From Nostoc sp. NMS2 (GTDB taxonomy: Bacteria; Cyanobacteriota; Cyanobacteriia; Cyanobacteriales; Nostocaceae): 39,864 nt of DNA. The translations under genes were made by a program, and so were the position numbers. The DNA is taken from assembly GCF_017115105.1 (NCBI RefSeq), contig NZ_JABXKH010000099.1, positions 1 to 39,864 on the forward strand, in the 5' to 3' direction. Under the pieces are notes generated by a model. The model saw only the letters and a program-made list of their open reading frames with translations, did not search any database and had not been told where the DNA came from. Shown here one piece after another: positions 8,474 through 17,111 of the stretch (the first letter of the stretch is position 1; the number at the start of each line of letters is the position of its first letter).

Positions 8474-8872
8474 ATGACTCTTACTTTTGACCAAGCTGCT
8501 TATAGCAGCCTGCTAGCTGAAGTTGCACCCAAGGTGATTGAAACGGAAGAGGAATACGATCGCGCCCTAACAGTGGCAGAGCGTCTAACGTTTTGCAAGA
8601 ACCGGACTCCAGAAGAAAAAGGTCTGCATAAGCTGATAGTAATGCTAATTGAAGCGTATGAGGCAGAGAACTATCCAATGGATGAATCTGCACCACATGA
8701 AATACTCCAACACATTATGGAAGTCACTGACACCCGTCAAGCTGATTTGGTGGGTATTATCGGGTCGAGCGGCGTTGTATCTGAGGTTGTGAACGGTAAG
8801 CGGTCGATTAGTAAGGCACAAGCTAAGGCACTTGGAGATTACTTCAAGGTGACACCCAGTTTGTTTATCTAA
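8474..8872 (+). CDS. HigA-type antitoxin / XRE HTH regulator (orphan)
   Basis: The 132-residue protein matches the HigA antitoxin layout: an N-terminal helical region with EEYDRALTVAERLT...LIEAYEAENYPMD, then a C-terminal XRE helix-turn-helix (EILQHIMEVTDTRQADLVGIIGSSGVVSEVVNGKRSISKAQAKALGDYFKVTPSLFI, about residues 75-132). Its ATG follows the cpeF stop codon with no intervening base (TAA ATG), so translation is likely coupled to cpeF. HigA normally sits beside a HigB-type mRNA endonuclease of about 100 residues; no such gene lies on either side. It could be an orphan antitoxin or a DNA-binding regulator recruited to the phycoerythrin cluster. Confidence 0.82.
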   Translation: MTLTFDQAAYSSLLAEVAPKVIETEEEYDRALTVAERLTFCKNRTPEEKGLHKLIVMLIEAYEAENYPMDESAPHEILQHIMEVTDTRQADLVGIIGSSGVVSEVVNGKRSISKAQAKALGDYFKVTPSLFI

Positions 8873-8901
8873 ATGTATCCGTTCTATTGGGATAGCGATC
8901 G

Positions 8902-9510
8902 CTAGCCTCTTTTATAATTAATCACCTGATCTAATCGGGGCAAAGCACTCACTGCTGATTCACGAACATACGGATCGGCGGATTCATCATTAGTTAATGC
9001 TCTCAGGACTTCCACTCCGCGCATATCACCCATCGAACCCAGTGCATTAACAATCGCCACAGCCAGCGCAACATTATCTATTGTTTTCAGAGCCTCAGCC
9101 AAAATTTCAAAGGCAGGAGAACCAATTTCACCCAGCGCCATTACTGATGCAATATAAACAACGGCATTTGGATCGTTGAGCGCTGTTTTCAATCCCTGTA
9201 AGCCATCAGCCGGGAAAGGAACATCTGGATGGTTAGCAGCAATCTGTGCCAAAGCCTTAGCACAACTACCCCGAATAGTCGCATTCTCGCTATTTACTAA
9301 TGAATCTACCAATGATGGGACAGCATCTATACCAATAGCACCCAGTGCCTTAACCGCAGCACGACGGTAAGTCACATCTTCTTCATCCAAAATACCCATC
9401 AGACGAGGAATGGTATTTTCATCACGAACTTCAGCCAGTTCCCACATGGCTCGTTCCCGCAGATTGGGATTGGGGTGTTTCAACTGTTCAAATAGAGAAT
9501 CTATTGTCAT
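8902..9510 (-). CDS. cpeZ: phycoerythrin lyase/chaperone, HEAT-repeat (CpeZ)
   Basis: The product has 202 residues with five or so HEAT units (LRERAMWELAEVRDENTIPRL, YRRAAVKALGAIGIDAVPSL, IRGSCAKALAQIAA, VYIASVMALGEIGSPAFEIL, VAIVNALGSMGDMRGVEVL). Size and repeats fit CpeZ, which in Fremyella assists CpeY at PE alpha-82 and acts with CpeF on PE beta. It lies downstream of cpeBA on the same strand across a 249-bp spacer, convergent with the HigA-like gene (29 bp between stops). The ATG at 9510 is preceded by sequence reading TTTTCTTTT on the coding strand, without a strong ribosome binding site. Confidence 0.88.
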   Translation of the reverse strand: MTIDSLFEQLKHPNPNLRERAMWELAEVRDENTIPRLMGILDEEDVTYRRAAVKALGAIGIDAVPSLVDSLVNSENATIRGSCAKALAQIAANHPDVPFPADGLQGLKTALNDPNAVVYIASVMALGEIGSPAFEILAEALKTIDNVALAVAIVNALGSMGDMRGVEVLRALTNDESADPYVRESAVSALPRLDQVINYKRG

Positions 9511-9560
9511 AAAAGAAAATTTCCCGATTGAAATCCCCCAAGTTCAATTACGAATTACGA

Positions 9561-9608
9561 ACTTGTACTGAGCGACTTGTGCCGAGCGGAGCCGAGGTAA
9601 GTCGAAGT
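9561..9608 (-). repeat. interspersed repeat, short copy inside a heptamer array
   Basis: The segment reads ACTTGTACTGAGCGACTTGT and ends GAGGTAAGTCGAAGT. It is the reverse complement of the ends of the 5738-5808 element, with the middle shortened. ATTACGAATTACGA-type heptamers flank it on both sides, as if it had inserted into or replaced part of the array. Confidence 0.65.
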
Positions 9609-9636
9609 ATTACGAATTACGAATTACGAATTACGA
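9609..9636 (+). repeat. STRR heptamer array (ATTACGA x4)
   Basis: Four perfect ATTACGA units plus a partial fifth. The unit is the complement of the AATTCGT family seen at 6834 and 28501. Confidence 0.9.
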
Positions 9637-9759
9637 ATTAGTAACAACTGAGGGACTCTTGGTCAATTACTCAACCAGATACAGGCAAAGCAACAGACTG
9701 AGAGTCCCTGAGTTTTAGAGTATAACGATCGCTCGTCTACGTCTAGTCAATCCCTATTA

Positions 9760-10260
<501 letters not shown>

Positions 10261-10333
10261 TTATACTCCAGATTAGATGTGATCGTGCTTTGTATTTCAG
10301 TTGGCTTGACTAATAGGCTTTAGACGTTAGCAA

Positions 10334-11374
<1,041 letters not shown>

Positions 11375-11545
11375 TCAAGCTTGTTTTAGCAGGTGTTTGA
11401 CCAAATTATCTTTTACCATCATCTGCCGTAAAACTTCTAATAGAAACTCTTGAGCTTCTTGTTGACTCAAATTCTTTACCTGGTCTTTCAAGTTTTGTAA
11501 GCGAAACTGTTGCTCTAATGTTAATTCGACTGGAAAATCCATCAT
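11375..11545 (-). CDS. nblA: phycobilisome degradation protein NblA
   Basis: A small minus-strand gene encodes 56 residues from ATG 11545 or 55 from ATG 11542. The product begins MDFPVELTLEQQFRLQNLKD, continues QVKNLSQQEAQEFLLEVLRQ and ends in a basic KHLLKQA tail. The ELTLEQQF...V..LS..EAQEFL pattern and the helical hairpin size are those of NblA, the adaptor that binds phycobilisome subunits and brings them to Clp protease during nutrient starvation. AGGAG lies three bases before the first ATG and six before the second, favouring the second. It is just upstream of cpeBA on the same strand and divergent from the S-type lyase. In Tolypothrix PCC 7601 I recall an nblA in the same position. Confidence 0.88.
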   Translation of the reverse strand: MMDFPVELTLEQQFRLQNLKDQVKNLSQQEAQEFLLEVLRQMMVKDNLVKHLLKQA

Positions 11546-11842
11546 TCACTCCTCTGATTGACTGAATCGAAGGTATCTGTTGTTACTTGCTAATGTGAAG
11601 ACGATCGCTTTCTACTATTTTAGCACTCGGATATTAAATTGTCTACATTGTCAAGCTATAAAGAATCACCCTCATAAAAATTTACAATTACATAACAACA
11701 TTCCTATCTCACCCTTTGCAGGGAGTTTGTTGAAGCCGATCGCTAATCGCTGTAATGTTTAGAATGTTTATATACCAATAACTGTAAAAAGAAAAACCGC
11801 GTAAAACATCATCCGCAGGAGTCATAAGTAGGAGTCAGAAGA
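11546..11842. other. divergent spacer between nblA and S-type lyase
   Basis: The AT-rich spacer of 297 bp should hold promoters for nblA (minus) and the lyase gene (plus). A perfect NtcA-type GTA-N8-TAC lies at 11573-11586. A 60-codon frame at 11580-11762 has no coding character. Confidence 0.5.
11573..11586. promoter_or_regulatory. candidate NtcA site upstream of nblA
   Basis: GTATCTGTTGTTAC matches the NtcA consensus GTA-N8-TAC exactly and is centred about 34 bp upstream of the nblA start codon. NtcA control of nblA under nitrogen deprivation is known in Anabaena. The site is close to the gene for classical class II activation, which would put the start site near the initiation codon, so the role is uncertain. 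Confidence 0.45.
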
Positions 11843-12463
11843 TTGATAGACGCAATGGAATTTTTTCAGCTAAGTGCTGGTAAGTGGCGATCGCAACGGG
11901 CAACCCATCATCTGGCGTTCAAGCGCTCAGAGACGGGAGAATCGGATATACAAGTAGAAACTCTGGAAGCCAATCATCCAGAAATCATTGAACTGTGCCA
12001 GTATCATGAAATTGATCCCAGCCTTTCAGTAGGAGGGTCACGTGTGCGTTGGCTAGGCACAATGGCTTGGGATAGAGAGGGTGAAGATAACCATCAGGGG
12101 AAAACTATATTTGCGATCGTGCCTGATGGCGATAACCCAAGGGCTGGCAAATTACTGCGCGAAAGAGGCTATGCCGAAATCGTGCCTGTAGTCGGTCTTT
12201 TCCACATGGATGATGAAGATGGACTAGTGTTGACAACCGAATACGAAACAATGAGTTCCATTGAGAGATTCTGGTTTGCCAGCCCAAATATGCGACTGCG
12301 AACCAGTACAGTAAAACGATTTGGTGGCTTCAGCACGGCATCGTTTTGTACTGAAAGCCGCATCGACAGTTCTGTTGAGGTTTCCGACACAGAACAGGTA
12401 ACAGAAAGACTTGGGCAGGATATTCTAGAAAAAAAACAGTTTTATTCAGTTTTGGGTTGGTGA
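11843..12463 (+). CDS. S-type phycobiliprotein lyase (CpcS/CpeS family)
   Basis: The product belongs to the lipocalin-like S-type lyases, which attach bilins to Cys82/84-type sites of several phycobiliproteins. Supporting stretches are FFQLSAGKWRSQRATHHLAF near the N-terminus, GKLLRERGYAEIVPVVG in the middle, and TEYETMSSIERFWFASPNMRLRTSTVKRFGGFSTASFCTE towards the C-terminus, the most conserved part of the family. The listed start is TTG 11843, with GGAG eight bases upstream; ATG 11855 (MEFFQ) is the alternative but lacks a site at good distance. The stop overlaps the next gene's GTG by four bases. Which S-type subclass (CpcS, CpcU, CpeS) cannot be settled here; supply of PEB to PE beta-82 is plausible. 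Confidence 0.88.
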   Translation: MIDAMEFFQLSAGKWRSQRATHHLAFKRSETGESDIQVETLEANHPEIIELCQYHEIDPSLSVGGSRVRWLGTMAWDREGEDNHQGKTIFAIVPDGDNPRAGKLLRERGYAEIVPVVGLFHMDDEDGLVLTTEYETMSSIERFWFASPNMRLRTSTVKRFGGFSTASFCTESRIDSSVEVSDTEQVTERLGQDILEKKQFYSVLGW

Positions 12464-13005
12464 ATTATCTGAAGCAGAGTGATGCTTTTACTCGTGGGCA
12501 AGATTATCTGCATCGGGTGCAGGAACTTGCCCTAGAGCCGGGGATGGTGGATGTGTTCGATAACCTGCGCGATCGCATCCCCATTTACACTTGGATTGGC
12601 GAAAATATTAACACCGTAAACGCTCAGATCAACGCCTACTTAGAAGTTTGTCATCAGTGCTTTCATCCACAAGAGCGTCGCCATATCCAAATTTTTGCAG
12701 TCCCCATAGCTCAATCTTTTGGCATAGACGGGCTGTGCAACATTCTCACAAATCCAATCACTATTTTGGTAGATGTTGGTCGAGTTGCACCTAGAGACTG
12801 GTTTGGTGTAGTCGTCCATGAATATGCCCATGCCCATCTAGGAGACTTTGGTCACAATCAGCAGTTTGCTAGCATCCTATCTCATCTCTGTTTAGGACTG
12901 GGATTAGAACCACCCTACTGGGAGGAAGGAATGGAAGCAACTTTGCGTAGCTGGCCTTACTGTAAGTCAACCATAGATCCCCTGGAATTTTGGATAGGTC
13001 ATTGA
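12460..13005 (+). CDS. HExxH-containing conserved cyanobacterial protein
   Basis: The product of 181 residues starts at GTG 12460, whose bases overlap the preceding lyase stop codon (GTGA), so translation is probably coupled. The centre carries DWFGVVVHEYAHAHLGDFGHNQQFASIL: HEYAH is a perfect HExxH zinc motif, with further His residues (HAH, GHNQ) about 5-13 residues on that could be a third ligand. No signal peptide or membrane segment is visible. The layout resembles small minigluzincin or SprT-like metalloproteins, but I do not recognise the family. Pairing with a bilin lyase suggests a role in phycobiliprotein maturation or turnover; that is inference only. Confidence 0.72.
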   Translation: MNYLKQSDAFTRGQDYLHRVQELALEPGMVDVFDNLRDRIPIYTWIGENINTVNAQINAYLEVCHQCFHPQERRHIQIFAVPIAQSFGIDGLCNILTNPITILVDVGRVAPRDWFGVVVHEYAHAHLGDFGHNQQFASILSHLCLGLGLEPPYWEEGMEATLRSWPYCKSTIDPLEFWIGH

Positions 13006-13499
13006 AGGGGGCAGGGGAGGGGGGAGAAGGGGGCAGGGGAGCAGGGGAGCAGGGGAGCAGGGAGCAGGGAGCAGGGGGAGATGAGGGAGATGAGGGAGAT
13101 GAGGGGGACAAGGGGGACAAGGGGGAATTATCAAAATTAAGTCTCTACCTTGTCTCTTCTCCATGCCCAATTCCCCAATCCGCAATTAATTTCTTTTGCT
13201 AAATGTTAAAATTTATTACTTCAGTTAAAAAAAGTGAAACTCAATCTTCTAATCTGAAATATGTCAAATAAAGTTTTTTAGTCGTTTACAGTAATTATTA
13301 AGCTGGAATTTGTACTACTTTTTTATTGATTAGCTATGGGTTAAATCCAGTGCGCTAATCGTTTTTCATAACCAATGCTTAAAATCACCCTTAGTTAAGT
13401 TTCGTGAAATTTTATCAGAATCTGAGGTTCTGATACAACTACTCCCTTAATATATGATTTAAAGTTGTTAACTTTGATTAAGAACATGGAGGCTTTAGA
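13006..13499. other. spacer with purine-rich repeat, then cpcG leader
   Basis: Bases 13006-13128 are a nearly pure purine tract (GGGGCAGGGGA/GAGCAGG units, then GATGAGG units), which yields artefactual frames on both strands. Bases 13200-13499 are AT-rich unique sequence and probably form the promoter and leader of cpcG. GGAGG lies 8 bases before the cpcG start codon. Confidence 0.6.
13007..13128 (+). repeat. purine-rich tandem repeat (GGGGAGCAG/GAGATGAGG units)
   Basis: Units of about 8-9 bases, AGGGGAGC and GATGAGGGA, are repeated in tandem on a strongly G+A-biased strand. The tract at 11205-11275 is similar in opposite orientation (CTCCCTCAT units). Confidence 0.85.
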
Positions 13500-14267
13500 A
13501 TGGCAATTCCTCTGTTAGAATATGAACCTTCAAGTCAAAACCAGCGTGTTGCTGGATATGAAGTACCGGGTGATGAACAGCCCAGGATTTTTAATACAGA
13601 CAATATCCTGTCTCCATCAGATTTAGGCGATTTGATCGAAGCAGCATATCGTCAACTTTTCTTTTATGCTTTTGCTGCCGATCGCGAAACATATTTAGAG
13701 TCTCAACTCCGTAATGGACAAATTACAGTGCGAGACTTTGTTCGTGGGTTGGTGCTTTCCGATACCTTTAAGAAAAGCTTCTACGACCTCAACAATAATT
13801 ATCGCTTTGTTGAGCAAGTAATTCAGCGCGTTCTAGGACGTGACCCATACAACGAGCGCGAAAAAATCGCTTGGTCAATTGTGGTCGCTACCAAGGGTAT
13901 TGTAGGCTTTGTTGATGAAGTTCTCAACACTGAAGAGTACCTGAGCAATTTTGGATATTCCACAGTGCCCTATCAGCGCCGTCGGATACTGCCATCTCAA
14001 TCTGCGGGTGAGTTGCCATTTAACATCAAATCTCCGCGATACGAAGATTACCACCGTGCTAAACTGGGTTTCCCCCAAATCATTTGGCAGGTCGAAGTAC
14101 GCAGATACACCCCACAAGAGCAAAAGCCAAAAGCTGGCGATCCAGCTCTATTCTTGTCTATGGCACAAAGTGTCAATGCAACTGGCAATACACCACAAAG
14201 AATCTCGTCATTCAACATCGATATCGAAAAGTCTGTACCTTATCGCCAGTTAGCTGGAATTAAGTAA
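13500..14267 (+). CDS. cpcG: phycobilisome rod-core linker CpcG
   Basis: The rod-core linker joins phycocyanin rods to the allophycocyanin core. Residues 1-25 are the typical CpcG N-terminus ([29 protein letters not shown]). Residues about 30-160 form the PBS linker domain, with [49 protein letters not shown] and [32 protein letters not shown]. The C-terminal part (about 190-255) is the divergent core-binding region. Length 255 fits CpcG. It is a single gene here, outside a cpc operon, so it is one of possibly several cpcG paralogues. Start ATG has GGAGG eight bases upstream. Confidence 0.93.
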   Translation: MAIPLLEYEPSSQNQRVAGYEVPGDEQPRIFNTDNILSPSDLGDLIEAAYRQLFFYAFAADRETYLESQLRNGQITVRDFVRGLVLSDTFKKSFYDLNNNYRFVEQVIQRVLGRDPYNEREKIAWSIVVATKGIVGFVDEVLNTEEYLSNFGYSTVPYQRRRILPSQSAGELPFNIKSPRYEDYHRAKLGFPQIIWQVEVRRYTPQEQKPKAGDPALFLSMAQSVNATGNTPQRISSFNIDIEKSVPYRQLAGIK

Positions 14268-14494
14268 CAATTTTTGGTCGGCGGCTGGCTAGTACATCGC
14301 TTTGATCATCTTATGGCGTGCATAAGTCTTGGGTTATGTAGGAGTTTCATTTAGGTATAACTAGTGGAACAGACTCTATCCCACGTCTAATGCACGCTAG
14401 TTGTTAAGGGGAATTGGGAATGGGGCATGGTTTTTTTGTCAATGCCCAATGTGTGTAAAATGGTGTAGCTTTGAGGCGTGGAATAAGCTTAAAG

Positions 14495-15532
14495 TTAAAG
14501 TGTAGTTCGTCTTTTTAGCATCTCCAAAAGTTTTGTAAATTGGGTGGGAGGGGTAGCTGTCACCTCAATCATCTCGCCAGATAGGGGATGCTGTAATCTT
14601 AGTCGCCAAGCGTGTAGTGCTTGACCAGACAAATTTACGCCCACTGAATGACCAGAACTATAAACTGGGTCGCCGACAATGGGATGACCCATTTTGGCGC
14701 TATGGACGCGAATTTGATGGGTACGTCCAGTTTCTAGCTGAAAGCGGATTAAAGTGAAATTACCGAGGCGTTCTAGTACTTGCCAATGAGTGACGGCAGA
14801 TCGTCCACCCTGTTCAACAGGCATAATAGCCATTTTCTTGCGGTCTTGGGGATGGCGACCGATGGGTAAGTCAATTGTGCCATTTTCAACTTTTGGCGCA
14901 CCGTAAACCACGCCTAAGTATTCTCTGCGTGCAGTTTTAGCTTTGAGTTGGGCTTGTAGATGATGATGAGCAACTTCTGTTTTTGCGATCGCGATCGCTC
15001 CCGTAGTATCCTTATCCAATCGATGGACGATTCCTGGACGTTGGACTCCGCCAATTCCTGGTAAATTGGGACAGTGAGCCAATAAAGCATTTACTAAAGT
15101 GCCATCGGGATGACCGGGTGCGGGATGGACAACTAAACCTGCGGGTTTGTTGAGAATGAGTAATTGGTCGTCTTCGTAGAGAATATCTAAGGGGATATCT
15201 TCTGCAAGTAGTTCTAGGGGTTGTGCTTCTGGTATTTCCAGAGTGATGCTATCGCCTAGCTTGATATTGATCTTCTTAGAAGTGCAAACTTGATCGTTAA
15301 GTTGGACGTTACCCTGTTCGATTAATTGTTGGATGCGCGAACGGGATAAATCTGGTAATTCTTGAGAAAGGAAACGGTCAATGCGATCGCCTTTAGTGTC
15401 GGTGCAGTGTATCGTATTACTGGAGGGAAGTAAGCTAGGTGCTGCATCCTCTGTATGAGAAGAGAAGCGTTCGCCCTTGGCGTTGGCGCAGCCATCGCTA
15501 TTTTTTTGGATTTGTAAATTAAATTCGGTCAC
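14495..15532 (-). CDS. 23S rRNA pseudouridine synthase, RluD-type, with N-terminal insertion
   Basis: The protein isomerises uridines in large-subunit rRNA. An S4 RNA-binding domain spans about residues 49-95 (DRIDRFLSQELPDLSRSRIQQLIEQGNVQLN). The catalytic domain holds GGVQRPGIVHRLDKDTTGAIAIAKT with the catalytic Asp173, and RFQLETGRTHQIRVHSAKMGHPIVGDPVY. The 345 residues are somewhat long. Residues about 11-46 (DNA 15396-15502) look unlike the family and are partly encoded by a repeat-like segment (15463-15499); removing them would join MTEFNLQIQK to KGDRIDRFL, a normal RluD start. The ATG at 15532 is therefore kept. Exact target uridines are not inferred. Confidence 0.9.
   Translation of the reverse strand: MTEFNLQIQKNSDGCANAKGERFSSHTEDAAPSLLPSSNTIHCTDTKGDRIDRFLSQELPDLSRSRIQQLIEQGNVQLNDQVCTSKKINIKLGDSITLEIPEAQPLELLAEDIPLDILYEDDQLLILNKPAGLVVHPAPGHPDGTLVNALLAHCPNLPGIGGVQRPGIVHRLDKDTTGAIAIAKTEVAHHHLQAQLKAKTARREYLGVVYGAPKVENGTIDLPIGRHPQDRKKMAIMPVEQGGRSAVTHWQVLERLGNFTLIRFQLETGRTHQIRVHSAKMGHPIVGDPVYSSGHSVGVNLSGQALHAWRLRLQHPLSGEMIEVTATPPTQFTKLLEMLKRRTTL
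15463..15499. repeat. repeat-like segment inside the RluD-type gene
   Basis: GAAGCGTTCGCCCTTGGCGT followed by TGGCGCAGCCATCGCT resembles the GC-rich dispersed repeats of Nostoc genomes and is more GC-rich than the surrounding gene. It is read in frame as part of an unconserved N-terminal stretch. No second full copy was found in this window, so the call is by character. Confidence 0.4.
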
Positions 15533-15803
15533 AATTGCTCTTGATTATTAATTCCCCGTTCTTTAAGTAAAGCGCGGAATCTCTTTATTTGGGCAGTTAG
15601 AAACCGCATCTACACAGGCAAAACCTTGATTTAACCTTAGACTTTATTTGTATAGCCACATTCGCCTCAGCTTGCCGGAGGCTCTATTCTATTCACCCTA
15701 GTACAGAACCGCCTAAATAAGCCACCCACTGGAAATGTCTAAAACCCCTACGCAATGGTAATTACGAATTACGAATTACGAATTACGAATTACGCCTTGC
15801 ACG
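15533..15803. other. spacer with heptamer array
   Basis: Contains a short motif near 15604 (ACCGCATCTACACAGGCAAA) shared with 2776-2798, unassigned sequence, and at 15761-15794 a run of four perfect ATTACGA heptamers plus a partial one, only 10 bases from the stop of the HAD-DUF952 gene. Confidence 0.6.
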
Positions 15804-16871
15804 TTATCCTAAATTTATAACTTCTTGCGGCAATTCAAATAAACCATCTTCCCCAGCTTCAAAATCAACAACCTGATACACAGCATCAATATTTAATTTC
15901 CCATAAATATGAGGAAATAATTCGTCAATTTCCGCCTCTTCATAACGAATTTCAGCTTGGACTTTCTCAGAATCAATAAACAGTAGTACCAATTCTTTTT
16001 GATTATCAAAAAATCTCTTTGCTACTTTAAGTATTTGCGTTGATTTTGAACAATGTATAAAACCTTCACTCTCTAGCGAATCAGCGCGATAGCTACCAAG
16101 TATTTTCGCGTCTTCCCATTGTTGGCGTTTGGTGATATGGAGAATGGTGTTCATAGATAATCTAGGAATTGCTGCATCTTGTAATATTTTCAGAAAATCT
16201 TCTAAATTTGTAAAGTCTTTAATTACTTTTGTAGCGCCTACATTTATTAATTTATTATTACCTATCCCAACAAAAGAAATACTTAACCGATAGGCTGCTT
16301 TTACATCCCAAACCCCATCACCTACAAAAACAACCTTCTGAAATTTTTCAACTTGATAAACATTCTCTGCTTTGATAATAGCCGCTTTAATAATATCTTT
16401 TCGTGAAAGTGCATCATTAGCTGAAGCTAAGGGGATACCTTCTATTTCTAAGTTAGCTTTTTGAAGTTTTAGTTTAGCAGACTCACGCCAACCGCCAGTT
16501 GCGTAGACGCGAAGCGGCTTGTCGTTAGACATCGCAACACACCAATCAGGATCTAACTGTAATTTAGCTAATACATTTGCAGCACCAGGAATTTCGCTAA
16601 ATAAATCTTGGTTGTTAATAAAAGCCTCCTGGAGCAGACTAACAAAACGTGCTTTTAGTCTGACTAACTCTTCATCTAAAGGAAGACGTTCTAATTTTTC
16701 TTTGAAAATTTCCTGGGTAATTCCAGAATCTGTAGTGTATGCGTATTCAGTCCAATTTGGATTTATACCAAAAATTCCAAATTCTAATGCAAAAGCACGT
16801 TTAAAACAATCTTCATCAACTTTGTAAGTATTTGTTAGTGTACCATCGATATCAAAAATTACTAATTGCAT
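15804..16871 (-). CDS. HAD hydrolase fused to DUF952
   Basis: Residues 1-235 form a HAD-superfamily phosphatase: motif I is IFDIDGTLTN (nucleophile Asp8, acid Asp10), motif II lies at ATGGW (about 124-128), the motif III Lys is in the ALSRKD region (about 158), and motif IV is VFVGDGVWDV (about 181-190). Residues about 242-350 (TILHITKRQQWEDAK...GFIHCSKSTQILKVAKRFF...VRYEEAE-like...FPHIYGKLNIDAV) match the DUF952 family, normally a stand-alone ~110-residue protein. The joining of the two is unusual. Residues 114-124 (MSNDKPLRVYA) interrupt what should be the continuous strand before motif II and are encoded by a dispersed repeat. Substrate is unknown; the insertion may weaken activity. Confidence 0.82.
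   Translation of the reverse strand: MQLVIFDIDGTLTNTYKVDEDCFKRAFALEFGIFGINPNWTEYAYTTDSGITQEIFKEKLERLPLDEELVRLKARFVSLLQEAFINNQDLFSEIPGAANVLAKLQLDPDWCVAMSNDKPLRVYATGGWRESAKLKLQKANLEIEGIPLASANDALSRKDIIKAAIIKAENVYQVEKFQKVVFVGDGVWDVKAAYRLSISFVGIGNNKLINVGATKVIKDFTNLEDFLKILQDAAIPRLSMNTILHITKRQQWEDAKILGSYRADSLESEGFIHCSKSTQILKVAKRFFDNQKELVLLFIDSEKVQAEIRYEEAEIDELFPHIYGKLNIDAVYQVVDFEAGEDGLFELPQEVINLG
16501..16536 (-). repeat. small interspersed repeat, copy 2, inside HAD gene
   Basis: Read on the minus strand this begins TGCGATGTCTAACGACAAGC and ends CTTCGCGTCTACGC, almost the same as 5965-6002 on the plus strand. It is in frame and adds about eleven residues to the HAD domain. Confidence 0.75.
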
Positions 16872-16964
16872 ACAAGCGATCGCTCCATAACATTATTCTT
16901 TAAAATCTCACGCCCAGATGCTCCAGACACAGATTTATCAACGCCTTTGCGTGCGGTTATCATC

Positions 16965-17003
16965 TTATAGATTCGGCAGAATACAAATATCCGGCGCACA
17001 CAA
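16965..17003 (-). pseudogene. remnant of an NHLRC2-like gene 3' end
   Basis: The minus-strand sequence 17003 to 16965 reads LCAPDICILPNL and a TAA stop. The intact NHLRC2-like gene at 26983-28497 ends GLCAPDVCIPPNL and a stop, and the DNA match extends over about 45 bases. No further upstream similarity is seen, and the frame is closed by a stop about 30 codons upstream. It looks like the last fragment of a lost paralogue or a small duplicated segment. The neighbouring spacer (16872-17111) is otherwise unassigned. Confidence 0.6.
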
Positions 17004-17111
17004 ATTAGTTATGTAGCGGGGCGTGATAGCAAAGCCGTAACCACCCTACTTAATATCTACTTTATAAATGGTCTTTCAGAATCGAGTTAATCAGCGCGAT
17101 CGCTGCCGAAA

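Larger units (their letters stand above)
9511..9759. other. cpeA-cpeZ spacer with repeats
   Basis: Includes the dispersed repeat at 9561-9608 lying within a heptamer array (9609-9636), and a 9-bp inverted repeat AGGGACTCT (9651-9659) / AGAGTCCCT (9701-9709) with a 41-base loop. That structure could attenuate transcription leaving cpeBA on the minus strand, but no T-run follows it. Confidence 0.5.

Noticed and set aside
12869..13202. Frames of 70-83 codons on both strands
   Set aside because: They arise from the purine-rich tandem repeat after the HExxH gene and have no conserved content.
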